From Pseudomonadota bacterium (GTDB taxonomy: Bacteria; Pseudomonadota; Gammaproteobacteria; Burkholderiales; Burkholderiaceae_F), in assembly GCA_021825945.1 (NCBI GenBank), contig JAKAFN010000003.1:208001-272000 (forward strand): 64,000 nucleotides of DNA, in the 5' to 3' direction. The notes beneath the pieces are model-generated. The model saw only the letters and a program-made list of their open reading frames with translations. It did not search any database and was not told the origin of the DNA. A program made the position numbers and the translations under genes. Shown one piece after another: positions 33,865 to 41,934 of the stretch. The number at the start of each line of letters is the position of its first letter. Position 1 is the first letter of the stretch.

Positions 33865-34944
33865 CTACGGGGAACGGGAGTTTCCGGCCGTTTCCATCGC
33901 CCGGCCGCGCCGCCGGAACAGCCGGTTCGGAAACAGGAAGGCCGCCACGTATGCGGCAATGACGCCGAGAAACAGCAGGAAACTGATCCGGGCCGAAACT
34001 CCGGACCGCCAGAGCACGATGCCAATCAGGCCCAGCAGCGCGTTGCCGCCCAGGAGGATCGCCAGCGTTTGTCGTTCGGTGAATCCGCGTCGCAGCAGAA
34101 GGTGGTGGATGTGTCCGCGGTCGGGAACGGTCGGGTTGCGTCGGCGCAGCGCGCGGCGGACGGTGACGGTGAACGTGTCCAACAGGATGACGCCGAGGAT
34201 CCACGGCATGACGATGGGCGGAACGCGGGTCGCCGGCCGTTGCGTCAGGGCCACGGAGAACCAGGCGACGAAGAAACCGAGAACCAGGCTGCCGGTGTCG
34301 CCGAGAAACGTTCGGTGCCGGGCATTGCGCCACGGATGCGGCAGGTTGAACGCCAGGAATCCGGCAATGGCCCCCAACAGCACCGTGAGGAGTTTGACGG
34401 CGTCGAGATCGCCGAGGGACGCGGCGAGAACGGCGAAGAATGCGAGCGTGGAAAACGCCAGCCCTCCTGCCAGGCCGTCGAGCCCGTCGAGCATGTTGAG
34501 GCCGTTGATCACGGCTACCGTGGAGAAGATCGTGAGCGGAATTCCCCAGTTGCGCAGTTCGACCGGGCCATGTCCGAACAGGTTGCCGAGGTCGGTCAGG
34601 AACAGGTTGGCCCAGGACGTCATCAGCAGCGCGGCGATCGCCTGCGCCGCGAGCTTGGTTCGGGCGGACACCTCCCCCATGTCGTCGAGCAGTCCCACCG
34701 TCACGAGGGTGCCAACGGCGACGAGGGCAACTGCGTACTGGGACAGCACGGACGCGGAGAACAGCAGCACTACCAGGAACCCGAGGGTCAGGGACAGCCC
34801 GCCGATCCGCGGCACGGCTTCGCCATGCCGCTTGCGCCCGCCGGCGTGATCGATCAATCCGAATCGGAGCGCGGGCCGGCGCAGCAAGACGATCAGCGCA
34901 GCGGTCAGCAGGCCGGAGAGAAGCGCTTCGATGAGGAACGTCAT
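33865..34944 (-). CDS. WecA/WbpL-like undecaprenyl-phosphate glycosyl-1-phosphate transferase
   Basis: 359 residues from ATG 34944 (longer frame possible to 34992). A polytopic membrane enzyme that loads the first sugar-phosphate onto undecaprenyl phosphate to begin O-antigen or related glycan synthesis. The MraY/WecA superfamily motifs are complete: DHAGGRKRHGEAVPRIGG, VGLLDDMGEVSARTK (DD motif), INGLNMLDGLDGLAGG, the Mg-binding FLGDTGSLVLGF and the HIHHLLLRRG motif of WecA/WbpL types, which separates it from MraY. About eleven helices. It lies upstream of, and on the same strand as, the GT2 genes. Confidence 0.92.
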   Translation of the reverse strand: MTFLIEALLSGLLTAALIVLLRRPALRFGLIDHAGGRKRHGEAVPRIGGLSLTLGFLVVLLFSASVLSQYAVALVAVGTLVTVGLLDDMGEVSARTKLAAQAIAALLMTSWANLFLTDLGNLFGHGPVELRNWGIPLTIFSTVAVINGLNMLDGLDGLAGGLAFSTLAFFAVLAASLGDLDAVKLLTVLLGAIAGFLAFNLPHPWRNARHRTFLGDTGSLVLGFFVAWFSVALTQRPATRVPPIVMPWILGVILLDTFTVTVRRALRRRNPTVPDRGHIHHLLLRRGFTERQTLAILLGGNALLGLIGIVLWRSGVSARISFLLFLGVIAAYVAAFLFPNRLFRRRGRAMETAGNSRSP

Positions 34945-35037
34945 GGTGGAGCGTGTCGTAGGGCCCGTATGAAAGCACCGTAGTTTAGGCAAACTGCGGT
35001 GCCACGGCCTGCGCGCAGATCAATGGGAGGAGACGAC

Positions 35038-35115
35038 CGTCATGGTGTGGGCGAATCCCGCGGCGATCCAGACGGTCCGCTGGATCCCCCCGGCCCTGCG
35101 GGCCTCGCGATGACG
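35038..35115 (-). repeat. 78-bp REP-doublet repeat, full copy C (reverse orientation)
   Basis: Exactly 78 bp between CGTCAT (35038) and ATGACG (35115). Read on the minus strand it begins CGTCATCGCGAGGCCCGCAG like copies A and D; its right half has diverged. It lies between msbA (whose 3' end is at 35147) and the wecA-like gene. Confidence 0.82.
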
Positions 35116-35146
35116 GTTGGCGGTTCCGCTGCACGGGAGATGTCGG

Positions 35147-36949
35147 TCAAGCCGCTTCCGGCGCTCGTGCTGCCGAGAACTGGATCCGGTGCAGATTGGC
35201 ATAGAGGCCTTGGCGGGCCAGCAGTTCCGCATGCGTGCCGACCTCGACCACCCGGCCGTTTTCCATCGCCACGATGCGGTTGGCGTGCTCGATGGTTGAC
35301 AGTCGGTGGGCGACGACGACGGTGGTGCGGCCGCGCATCAGGCGTTCGAGCGACATCTGGATCGTCCGCTCGGACTCGGAGTCCAGTGCGGAAGTCGCTT
35401 CGTCGAGCAGCAGGATGGGCGCATCTTTGAGCAGGGCACGCGCGATCGACAGGCGCTGGCGCTGCCCGCCCGAGAGCTTGACGGCATTTTCGCCGATGCG
35501 GGTGTCGAAGCCATTGGGAAGGGATTCGATCAGCGGTAGCAGATAGGCGGCTTCCGCGGCCGCGCGGATGCGCTCCAGGCTGATCTCGTCTTCCAGAAGG
35601 CCTGCGCCATAGGCGATATTGGCGCGGATCGTATCGTCGAAGAGCACGACATCCTGGGAAACCAGGGCGATCTGGCGGCGTAGACTGACGAGCGTCAGGT
35701 CCGCGATCGGGATGTCGTCGATCAGGATTTCGCCCGCCGTCGGGCGCAGGAACCGCGGCAGGAGGTTGAGGAGCGTCGTCTTGCCGGCGCCCGAGTGCCC
35801 GACCAGCGCGATCGTCTCGCCGGCGCGGACGGTCAGGTTGACATGGTGCAGCGCCGTTGCGGCGGCGCCGGGGTATTCGAAGGAGACATCGCGGAACGTG
35901 ATTGCGCCGGCGGCACGCGACAGTTCCCGCGTGCCGGTTTCCGCTTCCTCGGCCGAATCGATCATTCCGAAAACGCTTTCCGCCGCCGCCGCCATGCGTG
36001 CGGTGGCGTTGTTGATCGACGACAGGCGCCGTAGCGGTTGCAGCACCATCAGCGCGGCCGTCAGAAACTCGATGAATTGGTTGCCGGTGAGTTGTCCGTG
36101 GCGGGCTTGCCACATCGCGATGGTGATCACGACCGCAATGCCGGTCGCGGCGACGATCTGCGTCGCCGGGGTCGATGCGCCGACGGCGACCTGCATCTTG
36201 ATCGCGAAGCGGCGCAGTCGCTCGTTGATGGCGTTGAACCGGCGGGTCTCATATGCCTGGCCGCCATAGATCTTGACGATGCGCCCGGCGTCGTGCGCCT
36301 CCTGCACGGCGCGCGTCATTTCACCCAGCATGGCCTGGCTTTCCCGGTTGAGCCGGTGCAGCCGTTTGCCGATCGAACGTAGCACCGCGGCGATGGTCGG
36401 GCCGACGACGACCGTCAGCAGGGTGAGCCGCCAATTGTCGAAGAGCAGCAGTCCCAGCAGCGCGATGGTGGTGAACGATTCGCGCACGGCGGTGAGCAGC
36501 ACTTCGGCGGTGAGCGACAGGGCATTGCTTGCTTCGTTGAGAAACTTGGAGATGACGATCCCGGAGGGCGTGTTCTCGATGGTGGCCTGCGGCCAGTGGA
36601 GCAGGCGTTGGAACATTTCGCCGCGCAAGCCGACCAGCACGTTCTGCGACGCGACGTTCACGAGGTAAGAGCTGGAGAAGTTCGCCAGACCGCGCACGAC
36701 GAACACGCCGATGAACGCGATGGGCATCCAGTATCCGAACCGCGGATCGTTGCGGATGATGCCGTGCCCGAGCAGCATCGCGGTGAGCTTGGCGATCAAG
36801 CCCTGACAGGTTGCATCGATGGCCATCGTGACCGTGGCCAGGCCCAGGATGGAGCGGTGCCCCCACACCATGGCGATCATGCGGCGCAGGTTGGGGTCGG
36901 AAAAGCGGCGGAAGGGGCCGGAGCCCGGTACGGCGGTTGCAGGGGACAT
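35147..36949 (-). CDS. msbA: Lipid A export ABC transporter MsbA
   Basis: 600 residues from ATG 36949, close to the usual 580-600. A half transporter with six N-terminal helices fused to an ATPase; the dimer flips lipid A-core (and phospholipids) across the inner membrane. ATPase motifs: Walker A LVGHSGAGKTT, Q-loop QIALVSQDVVLFDD, signature LSGGQRQRLSIARALL, Walker B ILLLDEATSALDSESE and the H-loop VVVAHRLSTIEHA. The membrane domain contains MsbA-like ENTPSGIVISKFLNEA and GLRGEMFQRLLHWP. The gene is divergent from a GT9 gene; their 93-bp shared region has an inverted repeat GTTCA-N6-TGAAC at 36967-36982. Placement in the LPS cluster fits its role. Confidence 0.93.
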   Translation of the reverse strand: MSPATAVPGSGPFRRFSDPNLRRMIAMVWGHRSILGLATVTMAIDATCQGLIAKLTAMLLGHGIIRNDPRFGYWMPIAFIGVFVVRGLANFSSSYLVNVASQNVLVGLRGEMFQRLLHWPQATIENTPSGIVISKFLNEASNALSLTAEVLLTAVRESFTTIALLGLLLFDNWRLTLLTVVVGPTIAAVLRSIGKRLHRLNRESQAMLGEMTRAVQEAHDAGRIVKIYGGQAYETRRFNAINERLRRFAIKMQVAVGASTPATQIVAATGIAVVITIAMWQARHGQLTGNQFIEFLTAALMVLQPLRRLSSINNATARMAAAAESVFGMIDSAEEAETGTRELSRAAGAITFRDVSFEYPGAAATALHHVNLTVRAGETIALVGHSGAGKTTLLNLLPRFLRPTAGEILIDDIPIADLTLVSLRRQIALVSQDVVLFDDTIRANIAYGAGLLEDEISLERIRAAAEAAYLLPLIESLPNGFDTRIGENAVKLSGGQRQRLSIARALLKDAPILLLDEATSALDSESERTIQMSLERLMRGRTTVVVAHRLSTIEHANRIVAMENGRVVEVGTHAELLARQGLYANLHRIQFSAARAPEAA

Positions 36950-37042
36950 CAGGGAATGGACGTTCCGTTCAGTGCGTTGAACTGCCCTTCCAGGGCGTGG
37001 GCCTGCGTTCCCAGCGCGTTCCGGTTGCATGGCGGGGCGGAC

Positions 37043-38122
37043 ATGGCGGTATTCTGGCAGATTGCACGGATCGCCGGCATGCGGGCGCTCGGGATACGAG
37101 GGAAGCCCGCGCTGCGAGTGCCGGCTTCGATCACCGGAATCGGGAGGAATGACGCATTGGGTTCCCTACTCGTTCGCTTGCCGAACCACCTCGGCGATGC
37201 CTGCATGACGCTGCCCGCGCTCGATTTGCTGGCAGAGCGCGGCGCATCCTTGACGCTTTTCGGGCGACCCTGGGCGGGCGAGCTGTTTGCCGGCTACCCT
37301 TGGCCGGTGTTGCCGTGGGCGCCGGAGCGGGGAGCGCGGATCGCGGCATTGCGCGCTTGGCGTCGCGCCGAGCCGGGGCGGGGCGAGGCGCTGGTGTTCC
37401 CCAATTCGTTTTCCTCGGCCTGGGAGTTTCGCCGCGCGGGAATGCGCACGACGGGGTACCGCACCGACGGCCGGGGCTGGCTGCTCGGGGCGCCGGTCGC
37501 GGTTCCGGTGCCATGGCATGGAGATATGCATACCAGTGCGTATTACCTGCACCTGGCGCAAATGTGTCTGGGGCGGGCCGGCGACGAGTCGGACGAGACG
37601 GCGGGCGCGCCCGTGCTGCGCATTCCCGATTCGGCATGGGGGCGCGCGCGCGCGGCCCTCGGGCGCGCGGGCGTATCGGGCGGATACGTCGTGCTGTGTC
37701 CCACGGTGCGCGGGAAGCATCACGGCAAGGTCAAGGCGTGGGATGGCTTCGGACGGTTGGCCCGCGCGTTGAGGGCCGCAGGGGAAACGCCCGTGGCGTG
37801 TCCTGGGCCGGGAGAAGAGGCGGATGCCCGCGCCGCCTGCCCGGATGCGGTGTTCCTCGAGCCCCTGGATCTGGGCACGTTCGCGGCGCTGCTGGCGGGG
37901 AGCCGCCTGGTCGTGGCCAACGACAGCGGACCGGGACATCTCGCCGGCGCCGTGGGCGCGCGGCTGATCGGGGTCTTCGGCGTCACCGATCCGGCGAAGA
38001 CCCGGCCGATCGGGGCGCGGGTGCGATTGGTGGGCGGCCCGGCGGGGTGGCCGGAGTACGAGGAGGTTCTTGCCGCGGTGGCCGAGGCGCTGGATCCGCC
38101 GGTCTTCTCACGCTCGCCGTAA
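37043..38122 (+). CDS. Glycosyltransferase family 9 (heptosyltransferase-like)
   Basis: 359 residues from ATG 37043 (frame open to 36596, which lies inside msbA and is rejected). GT-B enzyme of the ADP-heptose:LPS heptosyltransferase family. Family features: LLVRLPNHLGDACMTLPALDLLAER (acceptor side), YVVLCPTVRGKHHGKVKAWDGFGRLARAL and the donor-site segment VVANDSGPGHLAGAVGARLIGVFG, then DPAKTRPIGARVRLVGG. An amphipathic N-terminus (MAVFWQIARIAGMRALGIRG) precedes the first strand. It probably extends the LPS core; which heptose it adds cannot be told. A half copy of the intergenic repeat follows the stop. Confidence 0.88.
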   Translation: MAVFWQIARIAGMRALGIRGKPALRVPASITGIGRNDALGSLLVRLPNHLGDACMTLPALDLLAERGASLTLFGRPWAGELFAGYPWPVLPWAPERGARIAALRAWRRAEPGRGEALVFPNSFSSAWEFRRAGMRTTGYRTDGRGWLLGAPVAVPVPWHGDMHTSAYYLHLAQMCLGRAGDESDETAGAPVLRIPDSAWGRARAALGRAGVSGGYVVLCPTVRGKHHGKVKAWDGFGRLARALRAAGETPVACPGPGEEADARAACPDAVFLEPLDLGTFAALLAGSRLVVANDSGPGHLAGAVGARLIGVFGVTDPAKTRPIGARVRLVGGPAGWPEYEEVLAAVAEALDPPVFSRSP

Positions 38123-38145
38123 ATCGGGGGGGGCAATGAAACCCT

Positions 38146-38174
38146 CGTCATTGCGAGGGCGAAGCCCGAAATCC
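38146..38174 (-). repeat. REP-doublet repeat, half copy E
   Basis: CGTCATTGCGAGGGCGAAGC through CCCGAAATCC matches the reverse complement of the right half of copy D (GGGC hairpin plus tip). Only this half is present, in reverse orientation, between the convergent GT9 gene and the next minus-strand gene. Confidence 0.7.
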
Positions 38175-38234
38175 GCTCCGCGCATCGGAGGCGATGATCC
38201 GGACGAAAGATCTTCGCTGCCTGCGTAGTCCCGG

Positions 38235-38972
38235 CTACCGGCGGCAGAATGCGACGGTCTGCCGCGGCACCACCTGGGTGGCGAAATCCGCTTCGGGAGG
38301 GATCGGCGCCCAGAAAAAATCGCTCTGGAACAAGGGGATCCGATCGAACTTCCGGGACCGGAAAATTCCCCGGTTGCGCTTGAACTCGCTATACCGATCG
38401 CCGATGAACTCCGTGTGGATGTCCGTAAAGGGGAGGATATCCTCGGCGATGCGTTCGTTGATTTGGTTTCGGGGGTCGCGCCGGAAGGCATCGAATCGTT
38501 CGAACCGGTCGGCGCAGATCACCTGGATGGCGGTCTCGGGGATGCCGTAGGTCGGAATCCACAGAACATGCCAGCCCGTACGCAGGCCATTCAGAAATTC
38601 CGCCAAACGGGGACGCAGGATATAGGCATCGGATTCGATATGGACGATTTTTTCCGCGCCCATGGCACGCGCCAGATCGAGGGACTGGAAAAAGCTCCGC
38701 CACCACCCCGGATAGGCTACGCCGCTCGGTCGGCCGAGATGCGGCGTCAAGTGCAGCAGCACATCCCGCCGCGGCGAACGTCCTGCCGACGCCGCGTCGG
38801 CGACGACATCGATTTCCGCCGGTGGCGGCACATAGGGAGATCCATCGTCGATCACCACGCGCTTCGCATAGTCGATCGGACCGTCGGCGTAGAAGTCGAG
38901 CCAGCGCCGATACCGGGCATGCCAATGCTGCGCGTCGCGCACGTAGCCGGTACAAAACAAGAGGCTGGTCAT
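38235..38972 (-). CDS. Putative glycosyltransferase-like protein, unrecognised family
   Basis: 245 residues from ATG 38972, overlapping the upstream GT9 stop (ATGA), so translationally coupled to it. I do not recognise the family. Visible features point to a GT-A-like fold: VVIDDGSPYVPPP near residue 38 (as in GT2 nucleotide sites) and KIVHIESDAYILRPRLAEFL, where E-S-D could be the metal-binding DxD equivalent. The protein is soluble and rich in aromatic residues (YPGWWRSFFQSLD, GWHVLWIPTYGIPE). It may add a sugar to the core begun by the coupled heptosyltransferase. Other possibilities remain open. Confidence 0.7.
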   Translation of the reverse strand: MTSLLFCTGYVRDAQHWHARYRRWLDFYADGPIDYAKRVVIDDGSPYVPPPAEIDVVADAASAGRSPRRDVLLHLTPHLGRPSGVAYPGWWRSFFQSLDLARAMGAEKIVHIESDAYILRPRLAEFLNGLRTGWHVLWIPTYGIPETAIQVICADRFERFDAFRRDPRNQINERIAEDILPFTDIHTEFIGDRYSEFKRNRGIFRSRKFDRIPLFQSDFFWAPIPPEADFATQVVPRQTVAFCRR

Positions 38973-40156
38973 CGCAGGAGTCGTTCCGCGAGCGTCCTGG
39001 CCTGCTCCACGCTCACCTCGTCGAGACACCGCCGGATTGCCTCGGGATCCGGCACCCGATGAACGCAGTGCCACCGGCAGTCGAAACAACTGCGGTCGGG
39101 ATGGCTGGCGACGGCGAAATGGGGGGCGGGCGGATAGGCGGAGTAGCTGGTGAAATCGGCACCGGAGACCATCGCGAGCGTCGGAGTCCCGGTGAGCCGC
39201 CCGATGTGCATCGGCGCGCTCTCGCTGGCGAGGAGCAGCCGGGCGCTGCCGATCAGGTCAAACAGCCCGGCGAGGGTGTGGCGGCCGGTCAGGTTCTGCG
39301 CGTCGACGCCGGCGAGCATCGATGCGATCCGGTTGCCGAGTTTCGCGTCCGCCGGGCCGCCGACGATGACCGGCCGCAGGCCGTGATCGCGCGCCAGCGA
39401 CGCCGCGAGTTCGGCAAACCGTTCCGCCGGCCAGATGCGGGGGGATGCGCTTGCGGCAGGGGCGATCACCAGCGTGCGGCTTTCCCGGCCGTGCCAGGCG
39501 TATGCCCGCAGGCCGGATGGCCGCATGATCGGCATGCCGCCGCCCGCCGTGGGCGCTGCGCGTTCCAGGGTGCGCCGGATCAAGCGGTCGAAGCGCACCG
39601 ACATGTGAACCTTTCCGGTTTCGTCCGGGAGCAGGTCGGTGTATGCGCGGCGCTCGATCCGCGCATGGCAGCGCTCGAGGGCGCTGGCGGCGTAGCCGAT
39701 GCGGATCGGTGCGGCGCTGGCCAGCGCGAACGCATCGCCGATGCGGGTACGCGAGATATCGGCGTCGATCCAGACGTCGAACGCTTCGTGCCGCACGTCG
39801 GAGAGCAGTTCATGCCGCACCCGCGCGCGCTTGCGCACGGCGTGGTGGTCGAACACGACGATGCGGTCGGCGAGGTCGATCATCCCGGCGATCTCAACGG
39901 TACGCGCCTCCGTATAGACGACGATCTCGGTGTCCTGCGCGGGAAAGCCGTTGCGCAAGGCTTCGAGGGCGGGGGAAAAAAGGATCCAGTCGCCGATGCC
40001 GCCTCGCTTGACCAAGCCGATCTTGCGGCCGGGGCGATTCGCATGGCGCGCAGGGCGCGGCAGCGCGGCGTTCATTGCCAGGATGCGCAGCGTCCGTCGC
40101 AGGCACTCGAGGTGATATAGCGGCGAGCTTTTGAGGCGCTTTCGGAGTTGCATCAT
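38969..40156 (-). CDS. Heptosyltransferase-like glycosyltransferase family 9
   Basis: 395 residues from ATG 40156 (AAGG upstream; ATG at 40153 also possible). The N-terminal 45 residues (KRLKSSPLYHLECLRRTLRI...) are extra compared with most GT9 enzymes. The core starts RKIGLVKRGGIGDWILFSPALEAL, the phosphate-binding glycine loop of ADP-heptose transferases. The donor side has TLVIAPAASASPRIWPAERFAELAASL and LLLASESAPMHIGRLTGTPTLAMV. A C-terminal cysteine cluster (SCFDCRWHCVHRV) resembles that found in some LPS heptosyltransferases. A decayed waaE-like C-terminus lies just upstream (40180-40266), mirroring the arrangement at 31.7 kb. Confidence 0.88.
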   Translation of the reverse strand: MMQLRKRLKSSPLYHLECLRRTLRILAMNAALPRPARHANRPGRKIGLVKRGGIGDWILFSPALEALRNGFPAQDTEIVVYTEARTVEIAGMIDLADRIVVFDHHAVRKRARVRHELLSDVRHEAFDVWIDADISRTRIGDAFALASAAPIRIGYAASALERCHARIERRAYTDLLPDETGKVHMSVRFDRLIRRTLERAAPTAGGGMPIMRPSGLRAYAWHGRESRTLVIAPAASASPRIWPAERFAELAASLARDHGLRPVIVGGPADAKLGNRIASMLAGVDAQNLTGRHTLAGLFDLIGSARLLLASESAPMHIGRLTGTPTLAMVSGADFTSYSAYPPAPHFAVASHPDRSCFDCRWHCVHRVPDPEAIRRCLDEVSVEQARTLAERLLR

Positions 40157-40179
40157 TGCCTTGGCGCGGCGGGGCAGTT

Positions 40180-40266
40180 CTACCGTGCCCGATATTCGCA
40201 TATTTCAGAAAATCGCCGCCGTAGCCGGTCAGGATGTGGATCAGAATCGGGACGCGGGGTTGACGG
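40180..40266 (-). pseudogene. Remnant of a waaE-like gene (3' end only)
   Basis: On the minus strand this segment translates to VPILIHILTGYGGDFLKYAN, closely matching VPGLIHILIGCSGSFLKYAK at the C-terminus of the intact waaE-like protein (31738-32496). Nothing upstream of it resembles the rest of that gene, and the frame no longer stops at the TGATG junction with the heptosyltransferase. It is therefore a truncated, decaying copy. The stretch 40157-40360 holds nothing else recognisable. Confidence 0.7.
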
Positions 40267-40360
40267 GGCGCGAGCTTCGCGATGACGAGGCCGGCACTTC
40301 GTGGGCGCCGCAATGAGGGCCGGCGTTTCCGCTTCCGGCGCGGCGCACGCCGCCGGGCCG

Positions 40361-41821
40361 TCAGATCAGTACGACGTCGTACTGCTCCTGGTGGTACATG
40401 GATTCGACCTGCATCGAGATCGGCTTGCCGATGAAATCCGACAGCATCGCCAGCGACTGCGATTCTTCTTCGAGGAACAGGTCGATGACTTTCTGCGAGG
40501 CAAGGATCCGGAATTCCTTGGCATCGCCGAACTGGCGCGCTTCGCGCAGGATTTCCCGCAGGATGTCGTAGCAGACCGTGCGTGCCGTCTTCAACTCGCC
40601 GCGGCCGCCGCAGACCGGGCAGGGTTCGCAGAGCACATGGGCGAGCGATTCACGCGTGCGTTTGCGCGTCATCTCGACCAGACCGAGTTCGGTGAACTCG
40701 CTTACGGTCATGCGCGTGCGGTCGCGCCCCAGAGCGCGACGGAATTCGGAGAGCACGGCGTCGCGGTGTTCTCCCGAGGACATGTCGATGAAATCCACCA
40801 CGATGATGCCGCCGAGGTTGCGTAGCCGCAGTTGGCGGGCGATCGCGTGGGCCGCTTCGAGATTGGTCTTGAAGATCGTGTCGTCGAAGTTGCGGGTGCC
40901 GACGAATCCCCCGGTGTTGACGTCGATCGTCGTCATCGCCTCGGTTTGGTCGATCACCAGATAGCCGCCGCTTTTGAGGTCGACCCGCCGCGCCAGCGCC
41001 TTTTCGATCTCTTCGTCGATCGAATGTAGGTCGAAGAGCGGCCGCTCCCCGGTGTAGTGAAAGAGCCGGCACGCGACGCCTGGCACGAACTGCTCGGAAA
41101 ACGTCCGCAGCGCGACGAAATTTTCGCGCGAGTCGATCTGTACGCTCGTCGTCTGTTCCCAGACGAGGTCGCGCAGCACTCGCTGCGCCAGCGAAAGCTC
41201 GCGGTACAGCAGCGCCGGCGGCGCGACCGTTCCGCTGTCGGCGTGGACCTGCCTCCAGCGCTTGCGCAGGTATTCGATGTCGGTGCGGAGGTCGTCTTCG
41301 CTGGCGTCCTCTGCGCTCGTGCGAATGATGAACCCGCCCGTTTCCTCGACCGGGATGAGGCGCGCCAGCCGCTCGCGCAATTGCGCACGTTCGGCCTCGT
41401 CTTCGATGCGTTGCGACACGCCGATGTGCGGATCCTGCGGCAGATAGACGAGATTGCGTCCCGCCAGACTGATCTGGGTGGAGAGCCGAGCGCCCTTGGT
41501 TCCGATCGGATCCTTGATCACCTGCACGAGGAGCCGGTCGCCTTCGTGGACGATCCGCTCGATCGGCGGACGATCGTTCGTGTACTGCCGGGTTTCCCAG
41601 ATGTCGGCGATGTGCAGGAACGCGGCTCGTTCCAGACCGATGTCGACGAATGCCGATTGCATTCCGGGAAGAACCCGGGCGACTTTGCCGACATAGACAT
41701 TGCCGACGATGCCGCAGTTGGCCGTGCGCTCGATGTGCAGTTCCTGCACGGCGCCGGCAAGCAGCACCGCAACACGGGTTTCTTGCGGCGTGATGTTGAC
41801 GAGGATGTCTTCGCTGGACAT
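40361..41821 (-). CDS. rng: Ribonuclease G
   Basis: 486 residues (E. coli RNase G 489). Endoribonuclease that matures 16S rRNA 5' ends and degrades mRNAs. The S1 domain covers about residues 37-120 (GNVYVGKVARVLPGMQSAFVDIG). The catalytic DNase I-like domain has the Mg-binding IDVNTGGFVG and VVDFIDM aspartates. The zinc-link cysteines are in LCEPCPVCGGRGELKT. It lacks the long RNase E C-terminal scaffold, hence Rng. In relatives it is followed upstream by maf on the same strand; here a TonB receptor gene in the opposite direction is inserted between them. Confidence 0.96.
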   Translation of the reverse strand: MSSEDILVNITPQETRVAVLLAGAVQELHIERTANCGIVGNVYVGKVARVLPGMQSAFVDIGLERAAFLHIADIWETRQYTNDRPPIERIVHEGDRLLVQVIKDPIGTKGARLSTQISLAGRNLVYLPQDPHIGVSQRIEDEAERAQLRERLARLIPVEETGGFIIRTSAEDASEDDLRTDIEYLRKRWRQVHADSGTVAPPALLYRELSLAQRVLRDLVWEQTTSVQIDSRENFVALRTFSEQFVPGVACRLFHYTGERPLFDLHSIDEEIEKALARRVDLKSGGYLVIDQTEAMTTIDVNTGGFVGTRNFDDTIFKTNLEAAHAIARQLRLRNLGGIIVVDFIDMSSGEHRDAVLSEFRRALGRDRTRMTVSEFTELGLVEMTRKRTRESLAHVLCEPCPVCGGRGELKTARTVCYDILREILREARQFGDAKEFRILASQKVIDLFLEEESQSLAMLSDFIGKPISMQVESMYHQEQYDVVLI

Positions 41822-41853
41822 GTTGCCAAGGTACCACACGTAAGGGAAATGCA

Positions 41854-41888
41854 ATATTTCTTGGAGAAACGTAATGTTCTCGAAATAT
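41854..41888. promoter_or_regulatory. Nested palindrome in the rng/TonB-receptor divergent promoter region
   Basis: ATATTTC (41854-41860) pairs with GAAATAT (41882-41888), and inside it GAGAA (41864-41868) pairs with TTCTC (41877-41881). The 113-bp region 41822-41934 is visibly more AT-rich than its surroundings. The palindrome may be an operator for the receptor gene or a leader hairpin; no match to a known box is claimed. Confidence 0.4.
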
Positions 41889-41934
41889 CCGCTTCGTACC
41901 TTCGCCGCTTCCACCGACAACGAGGAAGAGGGAA

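Noticed and set aside
36596..37042. Long N-terminal extension of the GT9 gene
   Set aside because: This part lies antisense to msbA and contains no GT9 sequence; ATG 37043 begins at the normal place.
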